This document shows, one piece after another, positions 1 through 8,046 of a stretch of 64,000 nt of DNA. The stretch comes from Amycolatopsis thermophila (GTDB lineage Bacteria > Actinomycetota > Actinomycetes > Mycobacteriales > Pseudonocardiaceae), in the NCBI RefSeq assembly GCF_030814215.1, contig NZ_JAUSUT010000001.1, forward strand, positions 4,030,001 through 4,094,000, written 5' to 3'. Made by a program: the position numbers and the translations under genes. Numbering within the stretch: the first letter of the stretch is position 1; each line of letters starts with the position of its first letter. The notes under the pieces were generated by a model. The model made no database searches and was not told the DNA's origin. It worked only from the letters and a program-made list of their open reading frames with translations.

Positions 1-1
1 C

Positions 2-274
2 ACCTTCGCGTTCCGGTTCGCCGGCCCGCTGCTGCGCGCGAAGATCCGGGTGCCCGACCGGGTGCAGAAGCTGATGGGCATCGCGGCGGCGGTCCTGCTG
101 ACGGCCGTCGTCGCGACCAACGCCCTGGCCGAGGGTCACTCCTTCGCCGGTTACGCGCGGCCCCTGGGGGTGGCCGTCGCGGGGGTGCTGGCGTGGCGGA
201 AGGCGCCGTTCCTGGTGGTCGTCGTGTCGGCCGCGGCCGTCACCGCCCTCCTCCGGCTGGCCGGAGTGCCCTAA
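2..274 (+). CDS. AzlD-type branched-chain amino acid transport subunit (5' truncated)
   Basis: The reading frame is already open at the window edge, so the start lies outside. The visible 90 residues include a TxAFRFAGPLLR-type stretch followed by three hydrophobic segments, which matches the C-terminal part of AzlD. AzlD is the small partner (about 100 aa) of AzlC in exporters of branched-chain amino acids or related compounds. An azlC gene would be expected just upstream. The stop codon overlaps by a few bases the stop of the convergent LysR gene. The family call rests on a partial sequence. Confidence 0.75.
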   Translation, partial: TFAFRFAGPLLRAKIRVPDRVQKLMGIAAAVLLTAVVATNALAEGHSFAGYARPLGVAVAGVLAWRKAPFLVVVVSAAAVTALLRLAGVP

Positions 275-1140
275 GAGCTGTGCAGGCGATTGGCCTCGGT
301 GCGGATCGTGTCCGAGAGTGCCGCGGTCGGGCCGCGCGGGGTGGCCGAGCGGGTGGACAGCAGGAATTCCACTTCACCCGGGTCGGGGAGGTTCTGGCTC
401 GGCGGGAGTTCCACCAGGCCGGCCGGGATGAGGCTGCGGGCGAAGACCACCACCCCCAGGCCGGCCAGCGCGGCGGCGCGCAGGCCGTTCAGGCTGCCGC
501 TCGTGCACACGATCCGCCACGGTTTTCCGTTGCTCTGCAACGCTTCCAGCGCCCTGGCGCGGGTGATGCTCGGTGGCGGGTAGGCGATCAGCGGCACCGG
601 TGCCTCGTCCTCCACCGCGAAACCCTCGCGGCCCACCCACACCAGCGGGTCCGTCCACAACGGACTGCCCGTCTCGTCGCCGGGACGGCGCTTGCCCAGC
701 ACCAGGTCCAGCTCACCGGCGCGCAGCTTCTCGTACAGCACACCGGACAGGTCCACGGTCAGTTCCAGGTCGACCAGCGGGTGCGAACGCCGGAACTCGC
801 GCAGGATCTCCGGCAGCGGCCCGACGACGAAGTCCTCCGAAGCGCCGAACCGCACCCGGCCACGCAGCTCCGGGCCGGTGAAGTACGCCAGCGCGCGTTC
901 GATGTCCTCCAGGATCGTGCCGGCGAACCCGATCATCGCCTCGCCGTCCGGCGTCAGCTCGACCGAGTGCGTGTCACGCAGCAGCAGTTGCTGCGAGGTG
1001 AGTTCCTCGAGCTTGCGGACGTGCTGGCTGACCGTCGACTGCCGCAGCCCGAGCCGCTGCCCGGCCCGGGTGAAGCTGCGGGTCTCGGCCACCGTCAGGA
1101 AGGTGCGCAGCCACACGGGATCCAGCACCGCCACCTCCAT
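271..1140 (-). CDS. LysR family transcriptional regulator
   Basis: This 289-aa protein has the normal LysR length. An N-terminal winged helix-turn-helix occupies about residues 8-66 (WLRTFLTVAETRSFTRAG, then QSTVSQHVRKLE). A periplasmic-binding-like effector domain follows from about residue 90. The gene is divergent from the SBF-like transporter at 1204, with 63 bases between the starts, so that transporter is the likely target. The intergenic sequence has an imperfect dyad, AGCA-N7-TGCT (1154-1168), that could be a LysR site. The inducer is not evident. Confidence 0.9.
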   Translation of the reverse strand: MEVAVLDPVWLRTFLTVAETRSFTRAGQRLGLRQSTVSQHVRKLEELTSQQLLLRDTHSVELTPDGEAMIGFAGTILEDIERALAYFTGPELRGRVRFGASEDFVVGPLPEILREFRRSHPLVDLELTVDLSGVLYEKLRAGELDLVLGKRRPGDETGSPLWTDPLVWVGREGFAVEDEAPVPLIAYPPPSITRARALEALQSNGKPWRIVCTSGSLNGLRAAALAGLGVVVFARSLIPAGLVELPPSQNLPDPGEVEFLLSTRSATPRGPTAALSDTIRTEANRLHSS

Positions 1141-1203
1141 CGCGATCCGCGATAGCAGTTATGTTGCTCATCATACTTCACAATCGTCGAGGGCCGGCGG
1201 ACG

Positions 1204-2220
1204 ATGGATTGCGTGATGTCTCCCTTCGCGCTGCTGGCCAAGCTCCGGATCGACCCGTTCATCGTCGGCATCCTCGCCGCGGTCGGGGTCGCCTGCCTGG
1301 TACCGGCGCGCGGGCAGGGAGCCGAGGTCGCGGACTGGGTGACCACGATCGGCGTCGGCGCGCTCTTCTTCCTCTACGGCGCCCGCCTGTCCACCGCCGA
1401 AGCGATGGCCGGCCTCAAGCACTGGCGGCTGCACCTGGTGATCCTGGCGTCGACGTTCGTGCTGTTCCCGCTGCTCGGGCTGGCCTCGAAGCTGCTCGTG
1501 CCCGCCGTGCTCACCCCGGCGCTCGCGGCCGGTGTGATCTTCCTGTGCACGCTGCCCTCGACGGTGAACTCCTCGATCGCGTTCACCTCGATCGCCAAGG
1601 GCAACGTGGCCGCGGCGATCTGCGCCGCCTCGTTCTCCAGCCTGCTGGGGATCATCGTCACCCCGCTGCTGGTCGGCCTGCTGCTGCAGAGCACCGGTCA
1701 CGGGTTCTCGCTGGACGCCGTCACGTCGATCGTGCTGCAGCTGCTCGTGCCGTTCGTCGCCGGGCAGATCGCGCGGCGCTGGATCGGCGGATTCATCACG
1801 CGCCACAAGAAGATCCTCGGCCGCGCCGACCGCACGGTGATCCTGGCGGTGGTCTACACGGCCTTCAGCGAGGGCGTGGTCGCCGGGATCTGGCACCAGC
1901 TCACGCCGCTCGCGCTGGGCGGGCTCGTGGTGGTCAACCTCGCCCTGTTCTACGTCGTGTTCTGGATCCTCAAGCTCGTCACGCCGAAACTCGGCTTCGA
2001 CCGCGCGGACCGCGCGGCGATCATCTTCGCCGGCTCGAAGAAGAGCCTCGCCAGTGGTCTGCCGATGGCCGCCGTGCTGTTCCCGGCGCAGACGGTGGGC
2101 TTGATCGTGCTACCGCTGATGCTGTTCCACCAGGCCCAGCTCATGATCTGCGCGGTGCTGGCACGCCGCTGGGGCGCGCAGGCGGAGGCCGGTCAACCCG
2201 CTGTCGCCGGGGTGCGTTAA
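1204..2220 (+). CDS. SBF-like (bile acid:sodium symporter superfamily) membrane transporter
   Basis: This 338-aa integral membrane protein has about nine or ten hydrophobic helices. The pattern FLCTLPSTVNSSIAFTS near the middle and FAGSKKSLASGLPMA near the C-terminus is typical of the SBF-like family (PF13593; YfeH type) within the bile acid/sodium symporter superfamily. Substrates of this family are poorly known. An alternative ATG lies four codons downstream (1216) and neither start has a strong ribosome binding site. The divergent LysR gene probably regulates it. Confidence 0.85.
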   Translation: MDCVMSPFALLAKLRIDPFIVGILAAVGVACLVPARGQGAEVADWVTTIGVGALFFLYGARLSTAEAMAGLKHWRLHLVILASTFVLFPLLGLASKLLVPAVLTPALAAGVIFLCTLPSTVNSSIAFTSIAKGNVAAAICAASFSSLLGIIVTPLLVGLLLQSTGHGFSLDAVTSIVLQLLVPFVAGQIARRWIGGFITRHKKILGRADRTVILAVVYTAFSEGVVAGIWHQLTPLALGGLVVVNLALFYVVFWILKLVTPKLGFDRADRAAIIFAGSKKSLASGLPMAAVLFPAQTVGLIVLPLMLFHQAQLMICAVLARRWGAQAEAGQPAVAGVR

Positions 2221-2279
2221 CGGTTCCCAGGAGGCGGACCTCGTTTCCCACGTTTCGGACGCCGGTTACCATTGCGCGC

Positions 2280-3164
2280 ATGACGTCGGTGATCGAGCGC
2301 CTGCGAGGGGAGTCCCCGGCGTTCTCCATTGAGTTCTTCCCGCCCCGCGACGCGGCCGACGAGGCCGTGCTGTGGCGGTCGGTGCGCGAGCTGGAGCCGC
2401 TGGACCCCGCCTACATGTCGATCACCTACGGCGCGGGCGGGTCGAGCCGCGACGGCACGATCCGCAGCATCGCGCGGGTGGCGACGGAGACCACGCTGGT
2501 CCCGATGGCGCACCTCACCGCGGTCGACCACTCGGTCGCCGAGCTGCGCAACGTCATCGGCTGGTACGCCGCGGTGGGCGTCCGCAACATCCTCGCCCTG
2601 CGCGGCGACCCCCCGGGCGACCCCTATGGCGAGTGGGTGCCGCACCCGCAGGGCCTGCGCTACGCGGAGGAACTGGTGTCGCTGGTGCGGTCGCTGGGCG
2701 ACTTCTGCGTCGGCGTGTCCGCGTTCCCCTACGGCCACCCGCGCTCGCCGGACCTGGACACCGACACCAAGTACCTGGTGCGCAAGTTCCGCGCGGGGGC
2801 GGACTTCGGGATCGCGCAGCTGTTCTTCGAGGCCGAGGACTTCCTGCGGCTGCGCGACCGGGTCGCCGCCGCGGGCTGCGACGCGCTGGTCATCCCCGGT
2901 GTGATGCCCCTGACCACGCCCCGCACGCTGCACACGACGATCCGGCTGTCCGGTGCGCCCGCGCCCCGGCGGCTGCTGGACCGCCTCGAGCCGCTGGCCG
3001 GTGACCCCAAGGCGTTCCGCGCCGAAGGGCTGGACGTGGTCACCGAGCTGTGCGAGCGGCTCATCGCCGAAGGCGTGCCCGACCTGCACTTCTACACGTT
3101 CAACCGGTCCAAGGCCACGCGTGAGGTCGTGCGCAGGCTCGGCCTGGTCCCCGCGCGGGCATAA
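2280..3164 (+). CDS. metF: methylenetetrahydrofolate reductase
   Basis: This 294-aa TIM-barrel flavoenzyme reduces 5,10-methylene-THF to 5-methyl-THF, the methyl donor for methionine synthesis. The diagnostic N-terminus (FSIEFFPPRD, residues 16-25) supplies the conserved catalytic Glu. YMSITYGAGGS, the LRGDPP motif and FNRSKATREVVRRLG at the end are all MetF signatures. The length equals bacterial MetF, without the eukaryotic regulatory domain. The start was placed at the ATG before TSVIERLRG; the frame stays open further upstream through the preceding gene but has no sensible protein there. Only 59 bases separate it from the upstream transporter gene. Confidence 0.96.
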   Translation: MTSVIERLRGESPAFSIEFFPPRDAADEAVLWRSVRELEPLDPAYMSITYGAGGSSRDGTIRSIARVATETTLVPMAHLTAVDHSVAELRNVIGWYAAVGVRNILALRGDPPGDPYGEWVPHPQGLRYAEELVSLVRSLGDFCVGVSAFPYGHPRSPDLDTDTKYLVRKFRAGADFGIAQLFFEAEDFLRLRDRVAAAGCDALVIPGVMPLTTPRTLHTTIRLSGAPAPRRLLDRLEPLAGDPKAFRAEGLDVVTELCERLIAEGVPDLHFYTFNRSKATREVVRRLGLVPARA

Positions 3165-3195
3165 AGGCGTTGCCCCGGTTCGGTAGGTTGCGTCC

Positions 3196-4857
3196 ATGGG
3201 TGTGCACCAGATCTGTGACCGGTTCGTCGAGGACTTCGCCGCCGCGCACCCCGTCGCGGCGACCGAGATGGGCATCCCGGGCTACGACGACCAGCTGACC
3301 GACTACTCCCCGGAGGGTCACGCCGCCCGCGCCGCGATCGCCCGGCGCGCGCTGGACGCGGTCGCCGCCGCGGAGCCCGCCGACGCGGGTGAGCGGGCCG
3401 CGAAGGCCGTCTTCACCGAGCGCACGGGCCTGGACCTGGAGATGCACGACGCCGGGCTGGACGTGGCGTCGTTCAACGTCATCGCGAGCCCGGTGCAGGA
3501 CCTGCGCATGGTGTTCGACCTCATGCCGACCGACACGCCGGAGCAGTGGGCGGCCATCGCCCAGCGACTGGGGAAGGTGCCGGAGGCGGTCGACGGCATC
3601 CGCGCTTCGCTCCTGGCCGCCGTCGAGGCGGGCAACGCGCCCGCGCTGCGCCAGGTCACCAAGGTCGCCGACCAGGCCGAGACGTGGGCCGGGCTGTCCG
3701 GCGAGACCGGGTACTTCGAGAACCTGGTCGCCGGCGCGCCGGACGGTGCGGTGCGCGCGGATCTCGACCGCGGAGCCTGCGCCGCCCAGGAGGCCTACGC
3801 CGAGCTGGCCGGGTTCCTGCGCGCCGAGCTGGCGCCGAAGGCCCGGGTCAAGGACGCCGTCGGCGAGGACGCCTACCGGCTCTGGTCGCGTTACTTCATC
3901 GGCGCGAGCCTCGATCCGCGCGAGGCCTACGAGTGGGGCTGGACCGAGTTCCTGCGCCTGGAGGCCGAGATGAAGGCCGTCGCCGCGCGCATCGCGCCGG
4001 GGGGCTCGCTCGCGGACGCCGCCGCGGCGCTGGACGCGAATCCGCGCTACCGCGTGCAGGGCCGTGAGGCGTTCCAGCGGTGGATGCAGCAGCTGTCCGA
4101 CACCGCGCTGGCCGACCTGCGCGGCAAGCACTTCGACATCCCCGACCCGCTGATGGCCCTGGAGTGCCGGATCGCGCCGCCGGGCGGCGGTGCGGGCGCG
4201 TACTACACGGGCCCCAACGAGGACTTCACCCGCCCCGGCCGCATGTGGTGGTCGCTGCCGCCGGGCCGCGACGAGTTCTCCACGTGGCGCGAGGTCAGCA
4301 CCGTCTACCACGAGGGCGTGCCGGGGCACCACCTGCAGATCGCGACGGCCGTGTACGAGCAGTCGCTCAACCGGTTCCAGCGGCTGCTGGCGTTCACGTC
4401 GGGCCACGGCGAGGGCTGGGCGCTCTACGCCGAGCGGCTCATGCAGGACCTCGGTTACCTCTCCGACGACGGCGACCTGCTCGGCATGCTGTCCGAGCAG
4501 CTGTTCCGGGCCGCGCGGGTGGTCGTCGACTTCGGGATGCACCTGGAGCTGGAAATCCCGTCCGGCACCGGGTTCCACGAGGGTGAGCGGTGGACCCCCG
4601 ACCTCGGGCTGGAGTTCATGCTGACCCGCACCATCACCGACGAACCGCTGGTGCGGGACGAGATCGACCGCTACCTCGGCTGGCCGGGCCAGGCCCCGGC
4701 GTACAAGCTGGGGGAGCGGCTGTGGATCGAGGCCCGCGAGGACGTGCGCAAGCGCCAGGGCGACGCGTTCGACCTCAAGGACTTCCACACGAAGGCCCTC
4801 CGCCTCGGCGGCATGGGACTGGACACGCTGCGCGAGCAGCTGGCCGAACTCGACTAG
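3196..4857 (+). CDS. DUF885 family protein (metallopeptidase-like)
   Basis: This 553-aa protein has the DUF885 hallmark YHEGVPGHHLQ in its last third (near residue 373) and EGWALYAERL shortly after. These resemble the HExxH and Glu ligands of gluzincin peptidases, and the family is generally viewed as carboxypeptidase- or dipeptidase-like. No signal peptide is visible, so it is probably cytoplasmic. It starts 31 bases after metF on the same strand and may share its transcript. A polyproline mini-ORF begins 13 bases after its stop. The substrate cannot be told from the sequence. Confidence 0.88.
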   Translation: MGVHQICDRFVEDFAAAHPVAATEMGIPGYDDQLTDYSPEGHAARAAIARRALDAVAAAEPADAGERAAKAVFTERTGLDLEMHDAGLDVASFNVIASPVQDLRMVFDLMPTDTPEQWAAIAQRLGKVPEAVDGIRASLLAAVEAGNAPALRQVTKVADQAETWAGLSGETGYFENLVAGAPDGAVRADLDRGACAAQEAYAELAGFLRAELAPKARVKDAVGEDAYRLWSRYFIGASLDPREAYEWGWTEFLRLEAEMKAVAARIAPGGSLADAAAALDANPRYRVQGREAFQRWMQQLSDTALADLRGKHFDIPDPLMALECRIAPPGGGAGAYYTGPNEDFTRPGRMWWSLPPGRDEFSTWREVSTVYHEGVPGHHLQIATAVYEQSLNRFQRLLAFTSGHGEGWALYAERLMQDLGYLSDDGDLLGMLSEQLFRAARVVVDFGMHLELEIPSGTGFHEGERWTPDLGLEFMLTRTITDEPLVRDEIDRYLGWPGQAPAYKLGERLWIEAREDVRKRQGDAFDLKDFHTKALRLGGMGLDTLREQLAELD

Positions 4858-4870
4858 CGAGGAGCACGTG

Positions 4871-4912
4871 ATGCACCGGGTCTTCCTGGTCACGCCGCCG
4901 CCCCCGGCCTAG
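4871..4912 (+). CDS. putative 13-residue leader peptide ending in a polyproline run
   Basis: A good ribosome binding site (AGGAG, 4860-4864) stands six bases before an ATG that opens a 13-codon frame, MHRVFLVTPPPPA, ending in TAG. Four consecutive prolines sit directly before the end, a composition known to stall ribosomes when EF-P or prolyl-tRNA is limiting. The stop is immediately followed by a two-tier inverted repeat and then the EamA transporter gene. A cis-acting leader is inferred from this layout; there is no experimental support. It could also be a chance ORF in the metF-DUF885 trailer. Confidence 0.4.
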   Translation: MHRVFLVTPPPPA

Positions 4913-4976
4913 CGGGGCGGTCCACTCCACACACCACACGGCATCCCGCAGCCCGGCGTGATGCCGCACCGCCCCG
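4913..4976 (+). promoter_or_regulatory. nested hairpin, candidate attenuator before the EamA gene
   Basis: The outer arms CGGGGCGGT (4913-4921) and ACCGCCCCG (4968-4976) are perfect complements. Inside them lie CGGCATC (4939-4945) and GATGCCG (4960-4966), also perfect. The structure begins at the base after the mini-ORF stop and ends 46 bases before the EamA start. It could act as an attenuator read out by the leader ORF, or simply terminate the upstream transcript; no U-run follows it. Confidence 0.5.
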
Positions 4977-5022
4977 CGTCCTGGGCATGTCTGTCCATTC
5001 CTGACGCTGGAGCGGTTTTCCC

Positions 5023-5916
5023 ATGTCTGTTTCCGTCGACGCGCCCGCCCGCGCTCGATCGTCGTTGATCCTGTTGCTGTCCGGTGTCCTCTGGGGCACC
5101 GGCGGGCTGGCCGGGTCGCTACTCGCCCGCCGCGCCGGGCTGAGCCCGGTTTCCGTGGCCACGTACCGGTTGCTGCTCGGCGGCGCCGCGGTCGTGCTGT
5201 TCGTGTGGCTGTCCGGCGGCCTGCGCGGCGTGGTCTGGACCAGGCCGGTGCTCCGCCGGATCGCGGTGGCCGGCGGCCTGCTCGGCTCGTTCCAGGCCGC
5301 GTACTTCGCGGCGGTGGCGCTGACTTCGGTCGGCATCGCGACCATGGTCACCATCGGCAGCGTTCCGGTGTTCGTCACGGCGGCCACCGCGGTCCGCGCC
5401 CGCCGGCTGCCCGCGCCGGTGACCCTGCTGTCGGTCGCGCTGGCGGTGGCCGGTCTGGCGCTCCTGTCGTCCACACCCGGTCCGGGCGGCTGGCGCCTGG
5501 CCGGCGGTGTGACGTGCGCGCTCGCCGCGGGCGCCGGGTTCGCCACCCTGACGCTGGTGATGCGCCGCCCGGTCGAGGGCCTGGACTTCCAGCGGACCAC
5601 CGCGTTCGGCCTGCTCGCCGGCGGGGCGCTGCTGCTGCCCGCCGGACTGTTGTTCGGGATGGGGATGCCGGTGCGCGCCGACGTCGTCGCGATCGCGCTC
5701 TACTTCGGCATCGTGCCCACCGGGCTGGGGTACGCGGCCTACTTCCGGGTCCTGGGCGCCGCGTCCCCCGTGGTCGCGGCGCTGGCGACCCTGCTGGAGC
5801 CGCTGACCTCCGCGCTCATCGGCGAGGTTCTGCTGCACCAGCACCTGGGGCTGCAGGGCTGGTGCGGCGCCGCGCTGCTGGGCGCCGGGCTGCTGGTGGG
5901 CTACCTGCGGTCCTGA
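5023..5916 (+). CDS. EamA/DMT superfamily transporter
   Basis: This 297-aa protein has ten hydrophobic helices made of two EamA repeats (about residues 15-145 and 160-292). The features LSGVLWGTGGLAGSLLA and the GIVPTGLGYAAYF turn in the second repeat are typical. Members export amino acids or other metabolites by proton antiport. Its 5' leader contains a proline-rich mini-ORF and a nested hairpin, so expression may respond to translation. It overlaps the convergent GNAT gene by 16 bases at the 3' end. Confidence 0.9.
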   Translation: MSVSVDAPARARSSLILLLSGVLWGTGGLAGSLLARRAGLSPVSVATYRLLLGGAAVVLFVWLSGGLRGVVWTRPVLRRIAVAGGLLGSFQAAYFAAVALTSVGIATMVTIGSVPVFVTAATAVRARRLPAPVTLLSVALAVAGLALLSSTPGPGGWRLAGGVTCALAAGAGFATLTLVMRRPVEGLDFQRTTAFGLLAGGALLLPAGLLFGMGMPVRADVVAIALYFGIVPTGLGYAAYFRVLGAASPVVAALATLLEPLTSALIGEVLLHQHLGLQGWCGAALLGAGLLVGYLRS

Positions 5917-6470
5917 GGCTCCAGGGGCAGGGTGCGGCCGAGGATGGCGAACGGGCGTGGGTCACCGGCGAAGTGGTAGTCGCGCAGCGCGTCGACGAAC
6001 CCCATGCGCCGGTACAGCTTCCACGCCCGGCTCGGGCCCTCCGGTGTGGACAGCAGCACGTGCCGGTTGGGCACGCCGTCCAGCAGCCGGCGCAGCAGGT
6101 CCTCGCCGATCCCGCGGGCCTGGCTCGCGGGACGGACGTGGATTTCGGTCAGTTCGAAGTAGTCGGTCAGCCACTGGTCGGCGAACTGCTCGCCGCCGGA
6201 CTTCGCCAGCCCGCGCCGCACCTGCTCGTGCCACCACTGGCCGGGCGCGCCCCGGTAGCCGTAGGCGATGCCGAGCATCGTGTCGTCGGCGTCCAGCGCC
6301 GCGATGCACCGCCAGCCTTCGCGCAGGGCGTGCGTGAGCCACATCGGCGCGCGCTGCTCGGCCGTGCCCGGCGGGTAGCGCATCGCGTCGACGTAGATCG
6401 CCAGCGCCTCCCGCAGCCGGGTGCGGAAGTCGTCGGCGGACAGCTGGGCGTAGTGCAGGGACGTCGTCAT
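5901..6470 (-). CDS. GNAT family N-acetyltransferase
   Basis: This 189-aa protein has the acetyl-CoA pyrophosphate loop QARGIG (residues 117-122) preceded by the strand FELTEIHVRP and followed by KLYRRMGF near the end. The first 55 residues are a helical segment rich in Arg. The substrate is unknown. The ATG was chosen because it overlaps the stop of the upstream YbaK-like gene (ATGA arrangement); longer frames upstream are shadows of that gene. The two genes probably form one transcript. Confidence 0.88.
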   Translation of the reverse strand: MTTSLHYAQLSADDFRTRLREALAIYVDAMRYPPGTAEQRAPMWLTHALREGWRCIAALDADDTMLGIAYGYRGAPGQWWHEQVRRGLAKSGGEQFADQWLTDYFELTEIHVRPASQARGIGEDLLRRLLDGVPNRHVLLSTPEGPSRAWKLYRRMGFVDALRDYHFAGDPRPFAILGRTLPLEPQDRR

Positions 6471-6967
6471 GCGGCCACGTCCGCGGGCTGTCCGCCGGTG
6501 ACGGCGACGAGGTCGGCGAAGGTGGTCGGGAAGACCGACTTCGCGTGCCCGGCCGCGGCCCACACGGTGTCGTAGGCCTGCAGCGCGGTGTCGACGAGGG
6601 TGAGCATCGGCGCCGGGTGCCCGACCGGGGCGACGCCGCCGATGGCCTGGCCCGTGTGCGTCCGCACGAACTCCGGATCGGCCCGCTCGACCGACTCCGC
6701 GCCGATCAGCGCGGCCAGGGTGGTGGTGTTCGCGCGGTGCGCACCCGAGGTGAGGGCGAGCAGCGGCGCGGTCCGGTCGGCGAACACCGCGCGGAAGACG
6801 AGGCTGTTGGCGATGGCGCCGACTTCGACCCCGAGTGCTTCGGCGGCCAGTGCGGCGGTGCGTACCTCGGCCGGCAGGATGCGGATGCCGGCGGCGGCTT
6901 CGTGGCGGCCCGCCTCGGCGAGCGCGGCAGCGACCTTGGCCACCGCCGGATGGTCCAGGCTGCTCAT
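6467..6967 (-). CDS. YbaK/EbsC-type aminoacyl-tRNA deacylase-like protein
   Basis: This 166-aa protein of the YbaK/ProX superfamily shows IANSLVFRA, the LTSGAHRANTTTLA strand, and TGQAIGGVAPVGH, the conserved Gly-rich segment that lines the active site. Family members hydrolyse mischarged aminoacyl-tRNAs in trans. The specificity here cannot be read. It is the first gene of a two-gene unit with the downstream acetyltransferase. Confidence 0.88.
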   Translation of the reverse strand: MSSLDHPAVAKVAAALAEAGRHEAAAGIRILPAEVRTAALAAEALGVEVGAIANSLVFRAVFADRTAPLLALTSGAHRANTTTLAALIGAESVERADPEFVRTHTGQAIGGVAPVGHPAPMLTLVDTALQAYDTVWAAAGHAKSVFPTTFADLVAVTGGQPADVAA

Positions 6968-7346
6968 ACCGATATGAGATCACGGACGGCCACCGCGGGC
7001 GACGAGTATCCCCGCTCGGTCGCGGTCACGGTCGCCGCAACGGCCGCACAACGGCTTTCGGCGACCCCGCCCTCGGGTGTGGGCGGGGCGCCCGGCGACC
7101 GTGCACCGGCGGTCGCGCACCGAATGATGGCCCGCGGCCATGGGCGCGACGATCGGCGGCCGTCCCGCGGCGCCGCGGGTCCCCTGATGGCAAACCGGTT
7201 CACCGGTCGTTCGTCGGGGTGGGTGTGACACCGGGCAGGTGGGCTGGGCGGCGGACCGGCCCGGCGTGACGTCGTGCAGGTCGCCGGGCCCCCGGGCGGT
7301 GGTTCCGGGGAATTCTCGTTCGGACCCGATCGTGTGAGCGAAGGCG

Positions 7347-7370
7347 TTGACGTGCGGCACACCACGTCAA
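7347..7370. promoter_or_regulatory. perfect 8+8 inverted repeat upstream of the HEPN promoter
   Basis: TTGACGTG and CACGTCAA form perfect arms around an 8-base spacer, 12 bases before the first LexA box. The site sits about ten bases upstream of the putative -35 element, a usual place for an activator or second repressor. The binding protein is unknown. Confidence 0.45.
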
Positions 7371-7378
7371 TCGAGGAC

Positions 7379-7407
7379 TTGAACGAACACGTGTTCGAAG
7401 CTACTCT
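7379..7407 (+). promoter_or_regulatory. putative sigma-70-type promoter of the HEPN operon
   Basis: TTGAAC (7379-7384) and TACTCT (7402-7407) are separated by 17 bases. LexA box 1 lies in the spacer and LexA box 2 falls over the expected start of transcription, the arrangement expected for repression by LexA. Confidence 0.5.
7383..7398. promoter_or_regulatory. LexA (SOS) box 1 of the HEPN operon
   Basis: ACGAACACGTGTTCGA is nearly identical to the actinobacterial SOS box (TCGAAC-N4-GTTCGA) and shares a 14-base core, CGAACACGTGTTCG, with the recA box in this same window. Confidence 0.8.
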
Positions 7408-7416
7408 GGAACTCGC

Positions 7417-7432
7417 TCGAACAAGAGTTCGA
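7417..7432. promoter_or_regulatory. LexA (SOS) box 2 of the HEPN operon
   Basis: TCGAACAAGAGTTCGA matches both half-sites of the actinobacterial SOS consensus perfectly. It is centred 34 bases downstream of box 1, so two LexA dimers could bind the same promoter. Confidence 0.8.
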
Positions 7433-7459
7433 CATCCGGTGAGCGCTCGCCGGTCAGGT

Positions 7460-7500
7460 CATCCGGTGCCGGGGCGGGGGAAGCGCCTCGGCACCGGATG
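7460..7500 (+). promoter_or_regulatory. 12-bp hairpin in the HEPN leader
   Basis: CATCCGGTGCCG (7460-7471) and CGGCACCGGATG (7489-7500) are perfect complements around a 17-base loop that can itself pair partly. It lies between the promoter and the ribosome binding site (AGGGAGG, about 7523). No U-run follows, so it is more likely an mRNA element than a simple terminator. Confidence 0.5.
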
Positions 7501-7533
7501 CCACCACCGCACGTTGTCCGCAAGGGAGGGGCA

Positions 7534-8046
7534 ATGTCCATTGCCGTCGCATCCCGCGCCGAGGAGAGGCAGCCGGCGCTGCCGCTAGCGGTCCGTCCGC
7601 CGGCGGCGCCCGCCGCCACGGCCCTGCTCGCCGACGCCCGGCGGGGCATCGTCGAAGCCCGGCACGCCGCCCAGCCGTCGCCCCGGTTCATCGCGGCCTA
7701 CCTGGCCGCACTCCGCGCCGGAGCCGCGGTGCTCGCCGCGCGCGGCCGTCCGCACCGCGGCCGGGCCCGCCCGGCCAGCGTCTGGGTACTGCTCGAAACG
7801 GCGGCGCCCGAGCTGAACGAGTGGACGGCGTACTTCGCCGCGCATTCGGCCGCCCGCGCCGCCGCCCAGGCCGGCAACACACGCCGGATCACCCCGGACA
7901 AGGCCGACGAACTCCTGCGCCAGGCGGCGCTGTTCGTCGAGCTCGCCCGCGATCTCGTGCACGGCCGCGAGCCGGCCGGCAAGCCGAGCCGAGTTCGGCA
8001 GTGCGACGCGCCCCCGGCTCTGGGGAAGGCGCCCCGAAGGCGATGA
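7534..8046 (+). CDS. SAV_6107-like HEPN family protein, SOS-controlled
   Basis: This 170-aa, all-helical protein is rich in Ala and Arg. The segment from PSPRFIAAYLAALRAGAA to FVELARDLVHG resembles the SAV_6107-type HEPN family of Actinobacteria. Many HEPN proteins are RNases or toxin parts, but the classical Rx4-6H motif is not clear here (only RDLVH near residue 147), so activity is unknown. The ATG at 7534 was chosen for its strong AGGGAGGGG site; the ATG at 7498 lies inside the leader hairpin. Two LexA boxes upstream predict induction by DNA damage. It overlaps the next gene by ATGA. Confidence 0.72.
   Translation: MSIAVASRAEERQPALPLAVRPPAAPAATALLADARRGIVEARHAAQPSPRFIAAYLAALRAGAAVLAARGRPHRGRARPASVWVLLETAAPELNEWTAYFAAHSAARAAAQAGNTRRITPDKADELLRQAALFVELARDLVHGREPAGKPSRVRQCDAPPALGKAPRRR

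Larger units (their letters stand above)
6968..7533. other. 566-base gene-free region with a dense promoter
   Basis: No convincing coding sequence is present; open frames here have no family features and run out into the HEPN gene. The first 370 bases show nothing recognisable. The last 190 bases hold four dyads in a row: TTGACGTG-N8-CACGTCAA (7347-7370), two LexA boxes (7383-7398 and 7417-7432) and a 12-bp hairpin (7460-7500), all pointing to controlled transcription of the gene at 7534. Confidence 0.7.

Noticed and set aside
7274-7588. 104-codon frame across the HEPN promoter
   Set aside because: It covers the LexA boxes and leader hairpin, has no ribosome binding site and runs into the HEPN gene in another frame.
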